Numbered from the stretch's first letter, positions 1 to 8,334 are shown. The stretch: DNA of 29,246 nucleotides from Candidatus Atribacteria bacterium (GCA_003513845.1 DOTB01000080.1:1-29246), one strand, 5' to 3'. Made by a program: numbers and translations. The notes: generated by a model from the sequence alone, not told the origin.

Positions 1-81
1 TATTCGGACTCCCCTGGGGAGTATTGCTACCTCCGCGAATGGTGGCAGAACCTATTCAAATATTTATATATACTTATGTAA
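1..81 (+). other. Possible 3' end of an unidentified CDS or structured element
   Basis: Frame 1 is open from the window edge to a TAA at 79-81 and would encode a 26-residue tail rich in aromatic residues (ending in KYLYILM). The first 50 bases are visibly richer in G+C than what follows. They also form two adjacent inverted repeats: ACTCCCC (8-14) with GGGGAGT (16-22), and TGCTACC (25-31) with GGTGGCA (41-47, one G-T pair). The stretch may therefore be a gene end, a repeat element or part of an RNA. I recognise no family, and the piece is too short to decide. Positions 82-186 are AT-rich and show nothing further. Confidence 0.2.
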
Positions 82-186
82 TTAACATAATTTTAAAGAG
101 AAATATTTTAATTGTTAATTCTAGGAGGATTTAGAAAATAATTAATATATATCTTCTATTTTTAATAAAATGGTCAATCTTTCCAT

Positions 187-870
187 CTACAAAAGGGCCT
201 CTATATCCTTAATGCCAATCTCTTCCTTAGAGATAAAAGGTTCAGCGAATTCTGTACCAATAAGGCTTCCCCAGTAACGGTTAGAATTTAAAATCCATTC
301 AAACATCTGATGGTCTTCGGGGGAGGGGCCAAATTGGGATTCATAACATCTAATGACTTCTATCTTCATTTCTATAAACTTGCTTATATCCATAATAAAA
401 GATGGCTTTATATTTTGCCTTAAATGAGAGGATATATAGTAATATACTTTTTTTACATAAAATGGTCTCCCTTTCATCTCTGTTTTAATAAATTTTCCAT
501 AAAAACGAGCTGCATCACAGATCTTTGAGGTAGCAATATGGTCAGGATGGGCATCTATCCAATAAGGAGCAAAAAGGATATCTGGTTGAATTTTTCTAAT
601 GATTTCAGCCAATTCCTGACGAGCATCTATTTCATCCCGAAGATAACGGTTAGGAAAATCGAGAGTAATTCTCTCTTCTATCCCTAATATCCTGCTGGCC
701 TTTACACTTTCTTTTTTTCTTATCTCAGGATTCCCCCGGGGGGTAGGTTCTCCATCGGTCAAATCTACTATAGTAACCTGATGTCCTGCTTCGGTAAATT
801 TTAATATAGAACCGCCCATTCCTAATTCTACATCATCAGGATGGGGACCAACAGTTAATATATTGAGCAT
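187..870 (-). CDS. bshB1: PIG-L family N-acetylglucosamine deacetylase, BshB1-type
   Basis: A 227-residue zinc-dependent deacetylase of the LmbE/PIG-L family. The metal-binding signature PHPDD is at residues 9-13 and the second metal motif HPDH at 108-111. The C-terminal part (KKVYYYI, DISKFIEMK, CYESQFG) matches the arrangement of BshB1 proteins, which remove acetyl from GlcNAc-malate in bacillithiol synthesis. Length is normal for the family and there is no signal peptide, so it should be cytoplasmic. Its start lies inside the end of the upstream glycosyltransferase gene (16-bp overlap), implying translational coupling. BshA and BshC are not in the window, so the true substrate may be another N-acetylhexosaminide; the family call is firm, the bacillithiol role is not. 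Confidence 0.85.
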   Translation of the reverse strand: MLNILTVGPHPDDVELGMGGSILKFTEAGHQVTIVDLTDGEPTPRGNPEIRKKESVKASRILGIEERITLDFPNRYLRDEIDARQELAEIIRKIQPDILFAPYWIDAHPDHIATSKICDAARFYGKFIKTEMKGRPFYVKKVYYYISSHLRQNIKPSFIMDISKFIEMKIEVIRCYESQFGPSPEDHQMFEWILNSNRYWGSLIGTEFAEPFISKEEIGIKDIEALL

Positions 871-1610
871 CTTTTCACCTCATTATCGATAATTTTTTGG
901 TAATAGGCTAATCTCTTTTCTGGGTCGTCCAAATAATTACCAAAGGTACGGGTTTTATCTTTATAGATCATACTTACTGGTAATTCTTTTATGGTTAGAT
1001 TATTTTTGTAGGCCTGAATTAATAGTTGTAGCGGAAAGCCATATCCTTTTTCGGATAATTTTAATTTTTTCAAACTTTCCACTCGATAGGCCTTAAAACC
1101 ACAGAAAGAATCGGTTAGGCCATAATTAGTTATTTTGTTGATTAGTTTTGTTATCTGGCGGTTAATCCTATATCTATCCTGAGGTGGAGTATCGATTTGT
1201 CTCTGGGGGGATAGGTAACGGGAGCCCGAAACTATATCAACCTTCCCCTTTTTAATTTCTTTTAAAAATTGGGGAATTAAATGGGGTTCATGTTGTTCAT
1301 CACAATCTAAAGTTACAAGATATTTATAATTATTATTTTGGGCAAAATTAATTCCATCAATCAAAGATTGGCCGTATCCTTCGTTTATTGAGTGGTTTAT
1401 AATGATTAGTTCCCCTTTGAGTTTAGCACAAGAAGAGATTTCTTCAATAATTTCTTTGCTCTCATCGGTGGATCCATCATTGATTACCAAAATGTCATCT
1501 TTTAAGTATTTTCTTACTTCCCTCAAAACATTAAAAATATGTTTTTGTTCATTATAAATAGGGATTAGAATAAGATTTTCTGTTTTTGGTTTATTATTTA
1601 TTTTATTCAT
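855..1610 (-). CDS. Glycosyltransferase family 2 (DPM1/polyprenyl-phosphate type)
   Basis: A 251-residue GT-A fold glycosyltransferase. The nucleotide-sugar site shows the early IPIYNE motif (16-21), NDGSTDES (44-51) and the metal-binding acidic motif LDCDEQH (101-107), followed by GSRY (129-132). There is no C-terminal transmembrane tail, so it resembles the short soluble dolichol/polyprenyl-phosphate mannosyl- or glucosyltransferases rather than the long membrane-anchored ones. It is the first gene of a two-gene unit with the overlapping PIG-L deacetylase, which suggests that a glycosylated, N-acetylated intermediate is made and then deacetylated. Donor and acceptor cannot be read from the sequence. 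Confidence 0.88.
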   Translation of the reverse strand: MNKINNKPKTENLILIPIYNEQKHIFNVLREVRKYLKDDILVINDGSTDESKEIIEEISSCAKLKGELIIINHSINEGYGQSLIDGINFAQNNNYKYLVTLDCDEQHEPHLIPQFLKEIKKGKVDIVSGSRYLSPQRQIDTPPQDRYRINRQITKLINKITNYGLTDSFCGFKAYRVESLKKLKLSEKGYGFPLQLLIQAYKNNLTIKELPVSMIYKDKTRTFGNYLDDPEKRLAYYQKIIDNEVKRCSIY

Positions 1611-1637
1611 AATATAAATATTTCAAGATTGTCATCG

Positions 1638-1660
1638 GAATTTTTGAAATTCCGATACTC
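1638..1660. repeat. Inverted repeat between two minus-strand genes
   Basis: Ten-base arms ATCGGAATTT and AAATTCCGAT flank a 3-nt centre, between the Na/Pi cotransporter gene and the glycosyltransferase gene. Neither side has a convincing U-tract, so this is a hairpin of unknown role rather than a clear terminator. Confidence 0.5.
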
Positions 1661-1708
1661 TAAAATATAATTTAGTTTTGTATTTTTGTATTTAAAACTA
1701 ACGACTAA

Positions 1709-3319
1709 TTATATTTCTCCCACCACTGCCCGGGCGATAGAGTAGGAGTGATCATTTATTCTTTTAAGAATATTAATGATATCCAGGTGAACGCCGCTGG
1801 TCCTTTGGGAAAGTTCTATTCCTATATTTAGCCGATTAATGTGGGTCTTGCGGAGGTTTATTTCTAAAGAATCAATATATTCTTTCTGGTCAATTACTTT
1901 TTGTGCCATCCTCTGGTCCTGGAGAGCAAAAGCTCCGATAGCATTGCGAAGATTGTTATATACTTCTTGATGCATATTTTTAATCTCTTCTACTCCTTTA
2001 TCAGAAAACACCATACTGTGGTCTATCTTTTTTTCTATCAGGGGAATCAGATTTTTATCTATCAAATCTCCGATATGTTCCAGGTCATCAACCACATACA
2101 ACAATCTAAATACTTCTTTAGAATCTTCCGCAGAGAGGGTTTCAAAACTTATCTGGGTTAAGTATTTGGTTATCTCTCGAGAGAGGTTATCCACTATCAT
2201 ATCTTGGGCGCTTATCTTATCTAATAGCCTTTCATCATTATTAATAAATACTTTCATAGAACCTAAGACCATCTCTTCAACAGCATTGGAAATTCGCAAT
2301 ATCTCTTTGCTGGCCAGATAGAAGGCAATTTCAGGGGTTTTAAGTGCGCCCCTATCTAAATATTTAGGTTTTTGCAAGGACTCTACCTCTTCTGTTTTAG
2401 GAATAATCTTTTCTAAAAACTTAGCGAATTTTTCGGTAAAGGGGAGAAAAATCAGACCATTGCCTATAATAATCAAGGCATGGGCATTGGCAATCTGTCG
2501 GGGGAGATTAATGGAAGTTTTTTGTATTAAAAGAATTATTTGGGGGGTAAGAAAGAAAAATATAATTACCCCTCCCAGTTTAAACAATAAATTAGCTAAA
2601 GTTACTCTTTTTGCACTTCTGGTAGCTCCGATGCCGGCAAAAAGTACAGTAGAGCAGGAGCCCAAATGTGAACCCAAGATTATGGGAATTGCCAGATTAA
2701 GAGATATAAGTCCCTGCATAGCCAGAGAGATAGTTAAACCCATAGTTGCTGTGCTGCTTTGTATCAAACTGGTAAACAGAGCGGAAAGCAGTAGAGCCAA
2801 TAAAGGGATATGTTCTAAATTAGTCAAGGTTTCTTTAAAGAGGGTGTGGTCTTTAAGGGGAGAGACTGAATCAGACATCACCTTCATTCCCAAAAAGATA
2901 AAACCTATACCCAGTAAGATATTACCTATAAATCTCTGTTTTCTCTTTCTTCCTAAAAGCATTAATCCAAAACCGATTACAATTATTAAGAAGGCAAAAT
3001 CGGATATCTTAAAGGCAATTATCTGGGCAGTAAGAGTTGTTCCTATGCTGGTTCCCAGTAAGATACAGAGAGTTTGATTTAGGGTCATAATTCCTGTGTT
3101 TACTAAGCTTACCAATAGAGTCGAAGCAGCAGTACTACTCTGAATAGTAAAGGTAAGAAGAATACCAGTAAATAATGCGATTAATTTATTCTTAGATAAA
3201 GTACTTAAGATTTGTTTTAATTTACTTCCAAAGGTATTTTTTAAGCCTTCACTGGTAATCTGCATCCCGTATAGAAAGAGAGCTAAACCACCAATTAGGC
3301 CTATTAGAATAAAAAACAT
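1709..3319 (-). CDS. Na+/phosphate cotransporter with C-terminal PhoU-like domain
   Basis: A 536-residue protein of the NptA/PF02690 family. Two inverted membrane repeats each carry the family's QSST signature (residues 60-63 and 187-190), the presumed Na+/Pi site. About eight hydrophobic segments lie before residue 310. From about 330 onward the chain is helical and charged and resembles PhoU, with conserved acidic stretches such as VVDDLEHIGDLID. The arrangement is usual for bacterial Na/Pi-II-type proteins; transport of phosphate is the likely role, although some homologues have other anion substrates. Its stop codon directly abuts a short heptad repeat (1697-1710). It sits 38 bp from the next minus-strand gene upstream, so the two may be co-transcribed. 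Confidence 0.9.
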   Translation of the reverse strand: MFFILIGLIGGLALFLYGMQITSEGLKNTFGSKLKQILSTLSKNKLIALFTGILLTFTIQSSTAASTLLVSLVNTGIMTLNQTLCILLGTSIGTTLTAQIIAFKISDFAFLIIVIGFGLMLLGRKRKQRFIGNILLGIGFIFLGMKVMSDSVSPLKDHTLFKETLTNLEHIPLLALLLSALFTSLIQSSTATMGLTISLAMQGLISLNLAIPIILGSHLGSCSTVLFAGIGATRSAKRVTLANLLFKLGGVIIFFFLTPQIILLIQKTSINLPRQIANAHALIIIGNGLIFLPFTEKFAKFLEKIIPKTEEVESLQKPKYLDRGALKTPEIAFYLASKEILRISNAVEEMVLGSMKVFINNDERLLDKISAQDMIVDNLSREITKYLTQISFETLSAEDSKEVFRLLYVVDDLEHIGDLIDKNLIPLIEKKIDHSMVFSDKGVEEIKNMHQEVYNNLRNAIGAFALQDQRMAQKVIDQKEYIDSLEINLRKTHINRLNIGIELSQRTSGVHLDIINILKRINDHSYSIARAVVGEI

Positions 3320-3357
3320 ATGGTTCTTCCTTTTGTTTTTTGTTTAGGATAGAAAAT

Positions 3358-4194
3358 TTATTTAATAATATATTCTATACTCTCATTAATAGCTGATTTT
3401 ATCTCTTCAATCTCCATACATTGTACTTCTTGGGCAAAAGGCTCAAAGGAAAAATCTCCTTTATAACCTAGTTTAAGCAGTAATTCTATCTGTTTTTTGT
3501 TCTCAAGCCTATCCTGGGCAGTTACTAAAATACGGTGATTATCTCTATATTGCTCAATTGGGATAGAACTTTCTACTCCAGAGATATGTACTAATCCGAT
3601 ATCAGAGGGGATATATTTATTTTCTATTACGTCAAATGTATCCGGACCCAGGTGATGATGAAAAGTATCATGGACAATTTTATAGTTGGGGCAGCCAGAT
3701 TCCCGTATGGTTTCCAAAGCTGTAATTATAGAATTTAGTGAACTTTCTTTAAATCCCACAGGTTCAATATAACCAAATAAGCCACTTTCTTCAAATATGG
3801 GAGCGAATGTTTTTAATGCCTTTACTGTTTCTTTAAAAATTTCTTCCGAATCCCTTAGGTCATTGGTATCATTATTGGGGCATAGTATAATAGCTTTGCA
3901 GCCCATGAAGAGACAAAGATTAATCAGCTCTTTTAATTCCCTTATTAATTGGGGTAGAAATTTGCCCAGATTGAATTTTTGTAAGGCATTAATTGTAAGT
4001 ATCTCTATGCCATACTTTTTTGATAAATCCTTGACTTGTTCAGGTGAATACGAGTCGATTATTCCTTTTCCAGGCAGGTCATTACGTAATTCAACCTTAC
4101 TCAGACCCAAATCTGCAGTAAATTTAAAGAAATCTTCCAGGTTCAAGCTGGGATAAATTATTCTATTTAGACCGATTCTTGATCTTTCAATCAT
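3358..4194 (-). CDS. Sugar phosphate isomerase/epimerase, IolI-like TIM barrel
   Basis: A roughly 278-residue xylose-isomerase-like TIM barrel (AP endonuclease 2 superfamily). Using the ATG at 4194 as residue 1, candidate metal ligands and catalytic residues are E144 (YIEPVG), D176 and H179 (HDTFHHH), H203 (LVHISG) and E251 (SFEP), the usual E-D-H-E pattern. The INALQKFN segment resembles the LNAL region of IolI (2-keto-myo-inositol isomerase). I prefer the ATG at 4194 to the in-frame ATG at 4209: the latter has no ribosome binding site, whereas a run of five G lies about 7 nt before 4194. It faces away from the sugar ABC operon across the gap and could act on the imported carbohydrate, but the substrate is unknown. 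Confidence 0.8.
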   Translation of the reverse strand: MIERSRIGLNRIIYPSLNLEDFFKFTADLGLSKVELRNDLPGKGIIDSYSPEQVKDLSKKYGIEILTINALQKFNLGKFLPQLIRELKELINLCLFMGCKAIILCPNNDTNDLRDSEEIFKETVKALKTFAPIFEESGLFGYIEPVGFKESSLNSIITALETIRESGCPNYKIVHDTFHHHLGPDTFDVIENKYIPSDIGLVHISGVESSIPIEQYRDNHRILVTAQDRLENKKQIELLLKLGYKGDFSFEPFAQEVQCMEIEEIKSAINESIEYIIK

Positions 4195-4314
4195 TCTGTT
4201 TACCCCCATTATAGTCTATAATATCGATAAATAAAAATTAGCTAAATTTTTATATCATTATATTACTTTAAAAAAATAAATTTGTAAATGAAACATTTTA
4301 AAATTAGATAGTGA

Positions 4315-4336
4315 TTACTACCCAAAAAGTAAACAA
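4315..4336 (+). repeat. 22-bp dispersed repeat, copy 1
   Basis: Identical over 22 bases to 25028-25049; the core is CTACCCAAAAAGTAAACAA. The second copy continues with bases resembling the arm of the palindrome at 11391-11423 (GTAAACAAAG...), so all three look like members of one family in different states of decay. Confidence 0.7.
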
Positions 4337-4344
4337 TATGGGAA

Positions 4345-4424
4345 TGTAGGGGTACGATGCATCGTGCCCACGGGAAACATTAAGCAATAATATGGTGAGG
4401 GCACAATTCATTGTGCCCCTACAA
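4345..4424. repeat. Pair of REP-like hairpins in inverted orientation
   Basis: The left hairpin has nine paired bases around a GC centre (4350-4369, inner arm ACGAT/ATCGT, one G-T pair). The right hairpin (4399-4418) has inner arm CACAAT/ATTGTG around TC. Both carry GTAGGG at their outer edge, facing outwards, so the two form a head-to-head pair like the bipartite REP elements of enterobacteria. Confidence 0.7.
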
Positions 4425-4664
4425 CATAATTATTTCCAAAAGCCAAAATTTATTGTGAATTTGTTTAAAAAACACTATACAAAATATTTTTTTCAGCTTT
4501 TTGGGGAATAACCAGATAGTGAAAAAATAATAAAAATAGTATAAAATGTTAATAGGAATTTTGAGAAAAAGAGAATTGCCAATAGGTATATGGAAAGGTA
4601 GACTACCCTAAAAAATAGAAGGAAAAGACATAACATTCTTTTTCAAAGGGAGTAGATCTATCTA

Positions 4665-4799
4665 ATGAAAAATTTAGAAGTAACAATCAACTTACCAAAC
4701 TGCAAGTTTAATATTACTAGAAGAAGAAAAAATTTCTATACATTAAAGCAATTAATCTTTAATTTAACCTGGAATGTTGCTACAGATACAGATACATAA
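4665..4799 (+). CDS. Doubtful 44-residue hypothetical ORF
   Basis: ATG to TAA, 44 residues, beginning MKNLEVTINLPNCKF and including a basic run ITRRRKNF. A GGGAG lies about 12 nt upstream, which is far for a ribosome binding site. I recognise no family. The composition is compatible with a real small protein, with a decayed N-terminus of a larger gene such as a transposase, or with chance in AT-rich DNA. Confidence 0.2.
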   Translation: MKNLEVTINLPNCKFNITRRRKNFYTLKQLIFNLTWNVATDTDT

Positions 4800-4841
4800 A
4801 ATTTTGAAGTAACAGATTATATATGTTATTATTTTTATAGT

Positions 4842-4890
4842 GATTTTAAAATCGATGGTTTATACTTATATAAGATTTTAAAATCAATGG
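4842..4890 (+). repeat. Direct repeat of a palindromic 12-mer (possible operator)
   Basis: The perfect palindrome GATTTTAAAATC occurs twice, each followed by a near-identical CGATGG or CAATGG. The copies start 32 bp apart (4842 and 4874), about three helical turns. It lies about 300 bp upstream of the ABC operon. A binding site for a dimeric regulator is possible but unproven. Confidence 0.4.
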
Positions 4891-5174
4891 AAAAACTATA
4901 GATACAAGACCTCAGAAAATATTTTAAAATACACTTCTTAATTTTTCTCTACCATTTATGATTAAAATAAATTAGAACGCTTTTTAGTAGGACAAATTGG
5001 AATTTAATAGATAAATTTAACTAGTTCTTTGGAGATTTTAGTATATTTAGCGGGAATTACAAGGCAATATGGGTGATTACTTTAAGGGAGGGAGGTGATA
5101 TAAGAAGTTAATAAAGGTATATTGGCTAATAATTAAAGATATTATTAAATTAGGGAGGTTGAAATCTAAATACG

Positions 5175-6497
5175 ATGATAAATATAAAAAGAAATCTTTT
5201 AATTGTTTTGGCATTGGTTATATGTTTGTTATTATTGGCGGAGATTGCATTTGCAAAGCCAGTTACCATAACCTTTTGGCATGCGATGAGTGGGTCGCGT
5301 CTTGGGGTATTAGAGTCGATTATCGAAAGCTTTAATGCTACCCATCCTGATTATGAAGTTAAGCCACTATTTACTGGTACATATGCGGAAACCTTAACCA
5401 AATATATAGCGGCATATCCTACCAAAACAGGTCCTAACATTGTCCAGGTTTATGAAGTAGGGACTCAGACCATGATTGACAGCGATGCTATTATCCCTGT
5501 CTATCAAATCCCCGAAATGTTGGGAGAAACCTGGGACTGGGCACAATATGTTATCCCCATTACTAATTACTATTCAGTCGATGGGAACCTTTGGTCTATG
5601 CCTTTTAACTCTTCTACCGCTATGCTCTACTATAATAAAGACCTTTTCGAAGCAGCCGGACTTGACCCGAATAAACCACCTTCAACTTGGAAAGAAATGG
5701 AAGAGTATGGAGAAAAAATCCTGGCAAGCGGAGTAGTAGACCATGTTTACTCTACAGGATGGCCAGATTGGATTTTCGAACAAACATTAGCTTATCATAA
5801 TCACCTTTACGCTGACAATGAGAATGGGAGAGCTGGATTAGCAACAAAAGTGGTTTTTAACGATGATTTTGGTCAAATGGTGGTGGATACCTGGACGAGA
5901 TTACACAATAAAGGAATTTATATCTTTGGAGGGGCAGAATATTCAGCGAATTCAGCCTTTAAAGCGGGTCAAATAGCTATGCTCATTCAGTCTACTTCAT
6001 CATTAGCTGGTATTTTAAAAGGTTCTGAATTTAAGGTTGGCACCAGCTTTCTCCCCCGCTTCGAAGGATATCCAATAGGGAACTCTATTATTGGGGGCGG
6101 AAGTCTTTGGGTTACCAAAGAACAGAGCGAAGAAGAGCTTCGCGGTGTTTGGGAATTCCTGAAATATCTTGGACGAAAAGATATTGCTATCCAGTGGCAC
6201 AAGGGGACGGGATACTTCCCGGTGAGTGGAGCTGCCCTTAAGGATCTTTTAGATGAAGGTTGGTTCTCTGCAGAACAAACCTTCCTTACTGCCTTCCTTC
6301 AGATTCTTTCTGGAAGACGAGATACTGCTGCATCAACTGGAGTCCGTTTAGGGCCTTTTGTAGCAATGAGAGAAGTCTTTGTATCTAGCTTGGAGAAATC
6401 ACTTGCTGGTCAGATTTCTCCGAAAGATGCTTTAAATGAAGCGGAAGAAAAAATGAACCTATTATTAAAAGATTACTTAGAACTATACGGCAGATAA
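5175..6497 (+). CDS. UgpB-like extracellular solute-binding protein (ABC importer)
   Basis: A 440-residue family 1 solute-binding protein. A Sec signal peptide covers about residues 1-27 (charged start, hydrophobic core, AFA before the presumed cleavage site); no lipobox is seen. The mature start (ITFWHAMSG), FNATHPDY, the IVQVYEVGTQTM segment and the SAMLYYNKDLF-like motif (SMPFNSSTAMLYYNK) closely follow UgpB, the glycerol-3-phosphate-binding protein, though relatives bind oligosaccharides. The protein would be extracytoplasmic and feed the two permeases encoded next. The best Shine-Dalgarno (GGGAGG, 5153-5158) is 16 nt from the ATG, unusually far, yet no other in-frame start exists before a stop at 5160-5162. 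Confidence 0.9.
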   Translation: MINIKRNLLIVLALVICLLLLAEIAFAKPVTITFWHAMSGSRLGVLESIIESFNATHPDYEVKPLFTGTYAETLTKYIAAYPTKTGPNIVQVYEVGTQTMIDSDAIIPVYQIPEMLGETWDWAQYVIPITNYYSVDGNLWSMPFNSSTAMLYYNKDLFEAAGLDPNKPPSTWKEMEEYGEKILASGVVDHVYSTGWPDWIFEQTLAYHNHLYADNENGRAGLATKVVFNDDFGQMVVDTWTRLHNKGIYIFGGAEYSANSAFKAGQIAMLIQSTSSLAGILKGSEFKVGTSFLPRFEGYPIGNSIIGGGSLWVTKEQSEEELRGVWEFLKYLGRKDIAIQWHKGTGYFPVSGAALKDLLDEGWFSAEQTFLTAFLQILSGRRDTAASTGVRLGPFVAMREVFVSSLEKSLAGQISPKDALNEAEEKMNLLLKDYLELYGR

Positions 6498-6510
6498 AAA
6501 AATACCATAA

Positions 6511-6547
6511 TGTGGGAGCAAGTTTGGAATTTGCTCCCACATTTTTT
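6511..6547 (+). terminator. Rho-independent terminator/attenuator inside the ABC operon
   Basis: An 11-bp perfect stem (TGTGGGAGCAA 6511-6521, TTGCTCCCACA 6531-6541) with a 9-nt loop and a following run of T, 13 nt after the binding-protein stop. Partial termination here would give more binding protein than permease, as is common in such operons. The hairpin also argues against starting the next gene at the ATG at 6510-6512. Confidence 0.85.
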
Positions 6548-6577
6548 AAAACCCTTAATATACCAAGAGGAGAACAA

Positions 6578-7471
6578 ATGCACGAAGATAAATTTCCAGG
6601 AAATAAATTCTTACCTTACCTGCTTATTGCTCCATCTATTGCTGTTATTTTTATCTTTTTAATCGGTCCTTTTGGCCAAAGTATATATGAATCCTTCTTT
6701 TTCTCAACGCCATTTGGTACGAAAACCATATTTGTGGGACTTCGCAATTATATTCGTTTGTTTTCTTCCCCAGATTACCTAAATAGTATTGTAGTTACCT
6801 TTAAGTTTTCTGCTTTTGTTATCATTGTTGGGCTTTCTATTTCACTTGCGATTGCTCAATTACTCAACCAGAAGATCAGGGGAGTAGGTTTCTATCAAGT
6901 CGCTCTAATTTGGACTTATGCCTTATCTCCGACAATAGCTGGTGTTATCTGGGCTTCCATGTTTGCACCTGCTACCGGTCTTATTCCTTATATCGTTTCC
7001 AAACTATATGATGGGTATAAATTAAATTGGATGACCAATGGTCAATTAGCGTTATTAGTAGTAGCGGCTGCTGCTACCTGGAAGATGCTGGGTTATAATA
7101 TTATTTTTTTCCTGGCTGGATTACAAAACGTACCAGGCGAATTTTTAGAAGCTGCTCAAATAGATGGTGCAAGCTCCTGGAAAGCATTTTGGCGCATAAC
7201 TTTTCCTATGCTTTCTCCTACTACCAGTTTTTTATTATTTGTTAATATGCTTTATGCATTCTTCCAGGTTTTTGGGTTAATAGATATTATGACCCACGGC
7301 GGACCTGGAAACGCAACAGAACTTCTGGTATATAAGTTATACCGTGATGGTTTTATTCATCTAAATACTGGATATGCGTCAGCCCAATCATTTGTAATAT
7401 TTTTTGTAATCTCTATAGTTGCCATTATACAATTAAGGATAGTTACTAGAAGAGCTATTTATTTTAGGTGA
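6578..7471 (+). CDS. ABC sugar/glycerophosphate permease, UgpA-like
   Basis: A 297-residue MalF/UgpA-type inner-membrane permease with six predicted membrane helices. The cytoplasmic EAA loop that contacts the ATPase is clear: EAAQIDGASSWKAFWRITFP at about residues 191-210. I start it at the ATG at 6578 because an AAGAGGAGA ribosome site lies just upstream; the longer in-frame option begins within the terminator stem. It forms a heterodimeric channel with the product of the next gene, 10 bp downstream. The short soluble N-terminus and FLIGPFGQSIYESF are typical of the family. Confidence 0.9.
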   Translation: MHEDKFPGNKFLPYLLIAPSIAVIFIFLIGPFGQSIYESFFFSTPFGTKTIFVGLRNYIRLFSSPDYLNSIVVTFKFSAFVIIVGLSISLAIAQLLNQKIRGVGFYQVALIWTYALSPTIAGVIWASMFAPATGLIPYIVSKLYDGYKLNWMTNGQLALLVVAAAATWKMLGYNIIFFLAGLQNVPGEFLEAAQIDGASSWKAFWRITFPMLSPTTSFLLFVNMLYAFFQVFGLIDIMTHGGPGNATELLVYKLYRDGFIHLNTGYASAQSFVIFFVISIVAIIQLRIVTRRAIYFR

Positions 7472-7481
7472 GGTAATTTTT

Positions 7482-8309
7482 ATGACAAGAAAAGCTCGTC
7501 ACGAAATCTTTATTCATGTAATACTTATTCTATTAGTTATAGTCCTGGTCTTCCCTGTTTTTTTCGCTTTAGTTACCAGCACTTTGAGTTTTCAGGAATC
7601 TTATAAGTATCCACCAAAACTTTTACCCGGGAACCAATTTATAGATAATCTTAAAGAAGCCTGGGAGCGAATTAATATAGGAAGGCTCTTTTTTAACAGT
7701 ACTCTGATTTCAGTAGTGGTAGCAATAGTGAAAACTATCCTGGCATTACTTGCTGCCTTTGCCTATACTCATTTTAAATTTCGCGGCCAGGGATGGTTAT
7801 TTTCTATGTGTATGATCACCCAGATGCTGCCTCTTCCGGTACGTATTGTTCCAACTTATCAATTAATGGCGACTTTTAACTGGATAAATTCTTACTATGC
7901 CTTAACTGTTCCCTTTTTTGCCAGTACAACAGGTATACTTCTTTTTCGGCAATTCTATTTGACTGTTCCCCGAGACCTTCCCGATGCTGCTCGAGTAGAT
8001 GGGGCAAGCCCGATGCGTTATTTCTTACAAATTTTAGTTCCTATCTCTAAGACTAATATTGCAGCTTTATTCGTTATAGAATTTATTTTTATGTGGAGTC
8101 AATATCTGTGGCCATTAATCGTGACCACGACAGCTGAAATGCGAGTTATACAAATCGGAATTAAAATGCTTTTAGCTAGCGAGCAAATAGCCCCTGAATG
8201 GAATGTTATTATGGCTGCTACGGTGATAGCTATGCTGCCCCCACTTGTAGTCCTTCTGGTTTTACGGAAAAGCTTTGTGGAAGGGATTGCTATGCAAACT
8301 GCTAAATAA
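7482..8309 (+). CDS. ABC sugar/glycerophosphate permease, UgpE-like
   Basis: A 275-residue MalG/UgpE-type permease with six membrane helices. Its EAA loop reads DAARVDGASPMRYFLQILVP (about residues 167-186). The C-terminus is close to that of UgpE-class proteins (LRKSFVEGIAMQTAK; compare the QRRFVEGLT/GAVK ending of relatives). It pairs with the preceding permease. The genes are 10 bp apart, and the DUF89 gene follows after 25 bp, so this is one operon. No cognate ATPase (UgpC/MalK type) is found anywhere in the window, so these permeases must use an ATPase encoded elsewhere. Confidence 0.9.
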   Translation: MTRKARHEIFIHVILILLVIVLVFPVFFALVTSTLSFQESYKYPPKLLPGNQFIDNLKEAWERINIGRLFFNSTLISVVVAIVKTILALLAAFAYTHFKFRGQGWLFSMCMITQMLPLPVRIVPTYQLMATFNWINSYYALTVPFFASTTGILLFRQFYLTVPRDLPDAARVDGASPMRYFLQILVPISKTNIAALFVIEFIFMWSQYLWPLIVTTTAEMRVIQIGIKMLLASEQIAPEWNVIMAATVIAMLPPLVVLLVLRKSFVEGIAMQTAK

Positions 8310-8334
8310 AAAGTAAAAGGAGTATTTGGTGTAA

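Larger units (their letters stand above)
4195..5174. other. Large AT-rich intergenic region with scattered repeats
   Basis: Nearly 1 kb without a convincing gene between the divergent IolI-like gene and the binding-protein gene. It holds, in order: a 22-bp copy of a dispersed repeat (4315-4336), a pair of REP-like hairpins (4345-4424), a 44-codon open frame of doubtful status (4665-4799), two copies of a GATTTTAAAATC-centred 17-mer (4842-4858 and 4874-4890), and a strong but apparently orphan Shine-Dalgarno sequence near 5091. I could not place a sigma70 promoter with good spacing for the operon that starts at 5175. Confidence 0.7.

Noticed and set aside
1..60. tRNA or SRP RNA 3' end
   Set aside because: The two hairpins do not include a GTTCRA T-loop, a CCA end or the SRP GGAA tetraloop region.
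2460..3077. A 205-codon plus-strand open frame
   Set aside because: It lies wholly antisense to the Na/Pi cotransporter gene, has no recognisable domain, and is a lysine/proline-rich mirror of hydrophobic codons.
6510..6577. Upstream start for the UgpA-like permease at the terminator
   Set aside because: That ATG is at the edge of a terminator stem without a ribosome site; the ATG at 6578 has one and gives the normal N-terminus.
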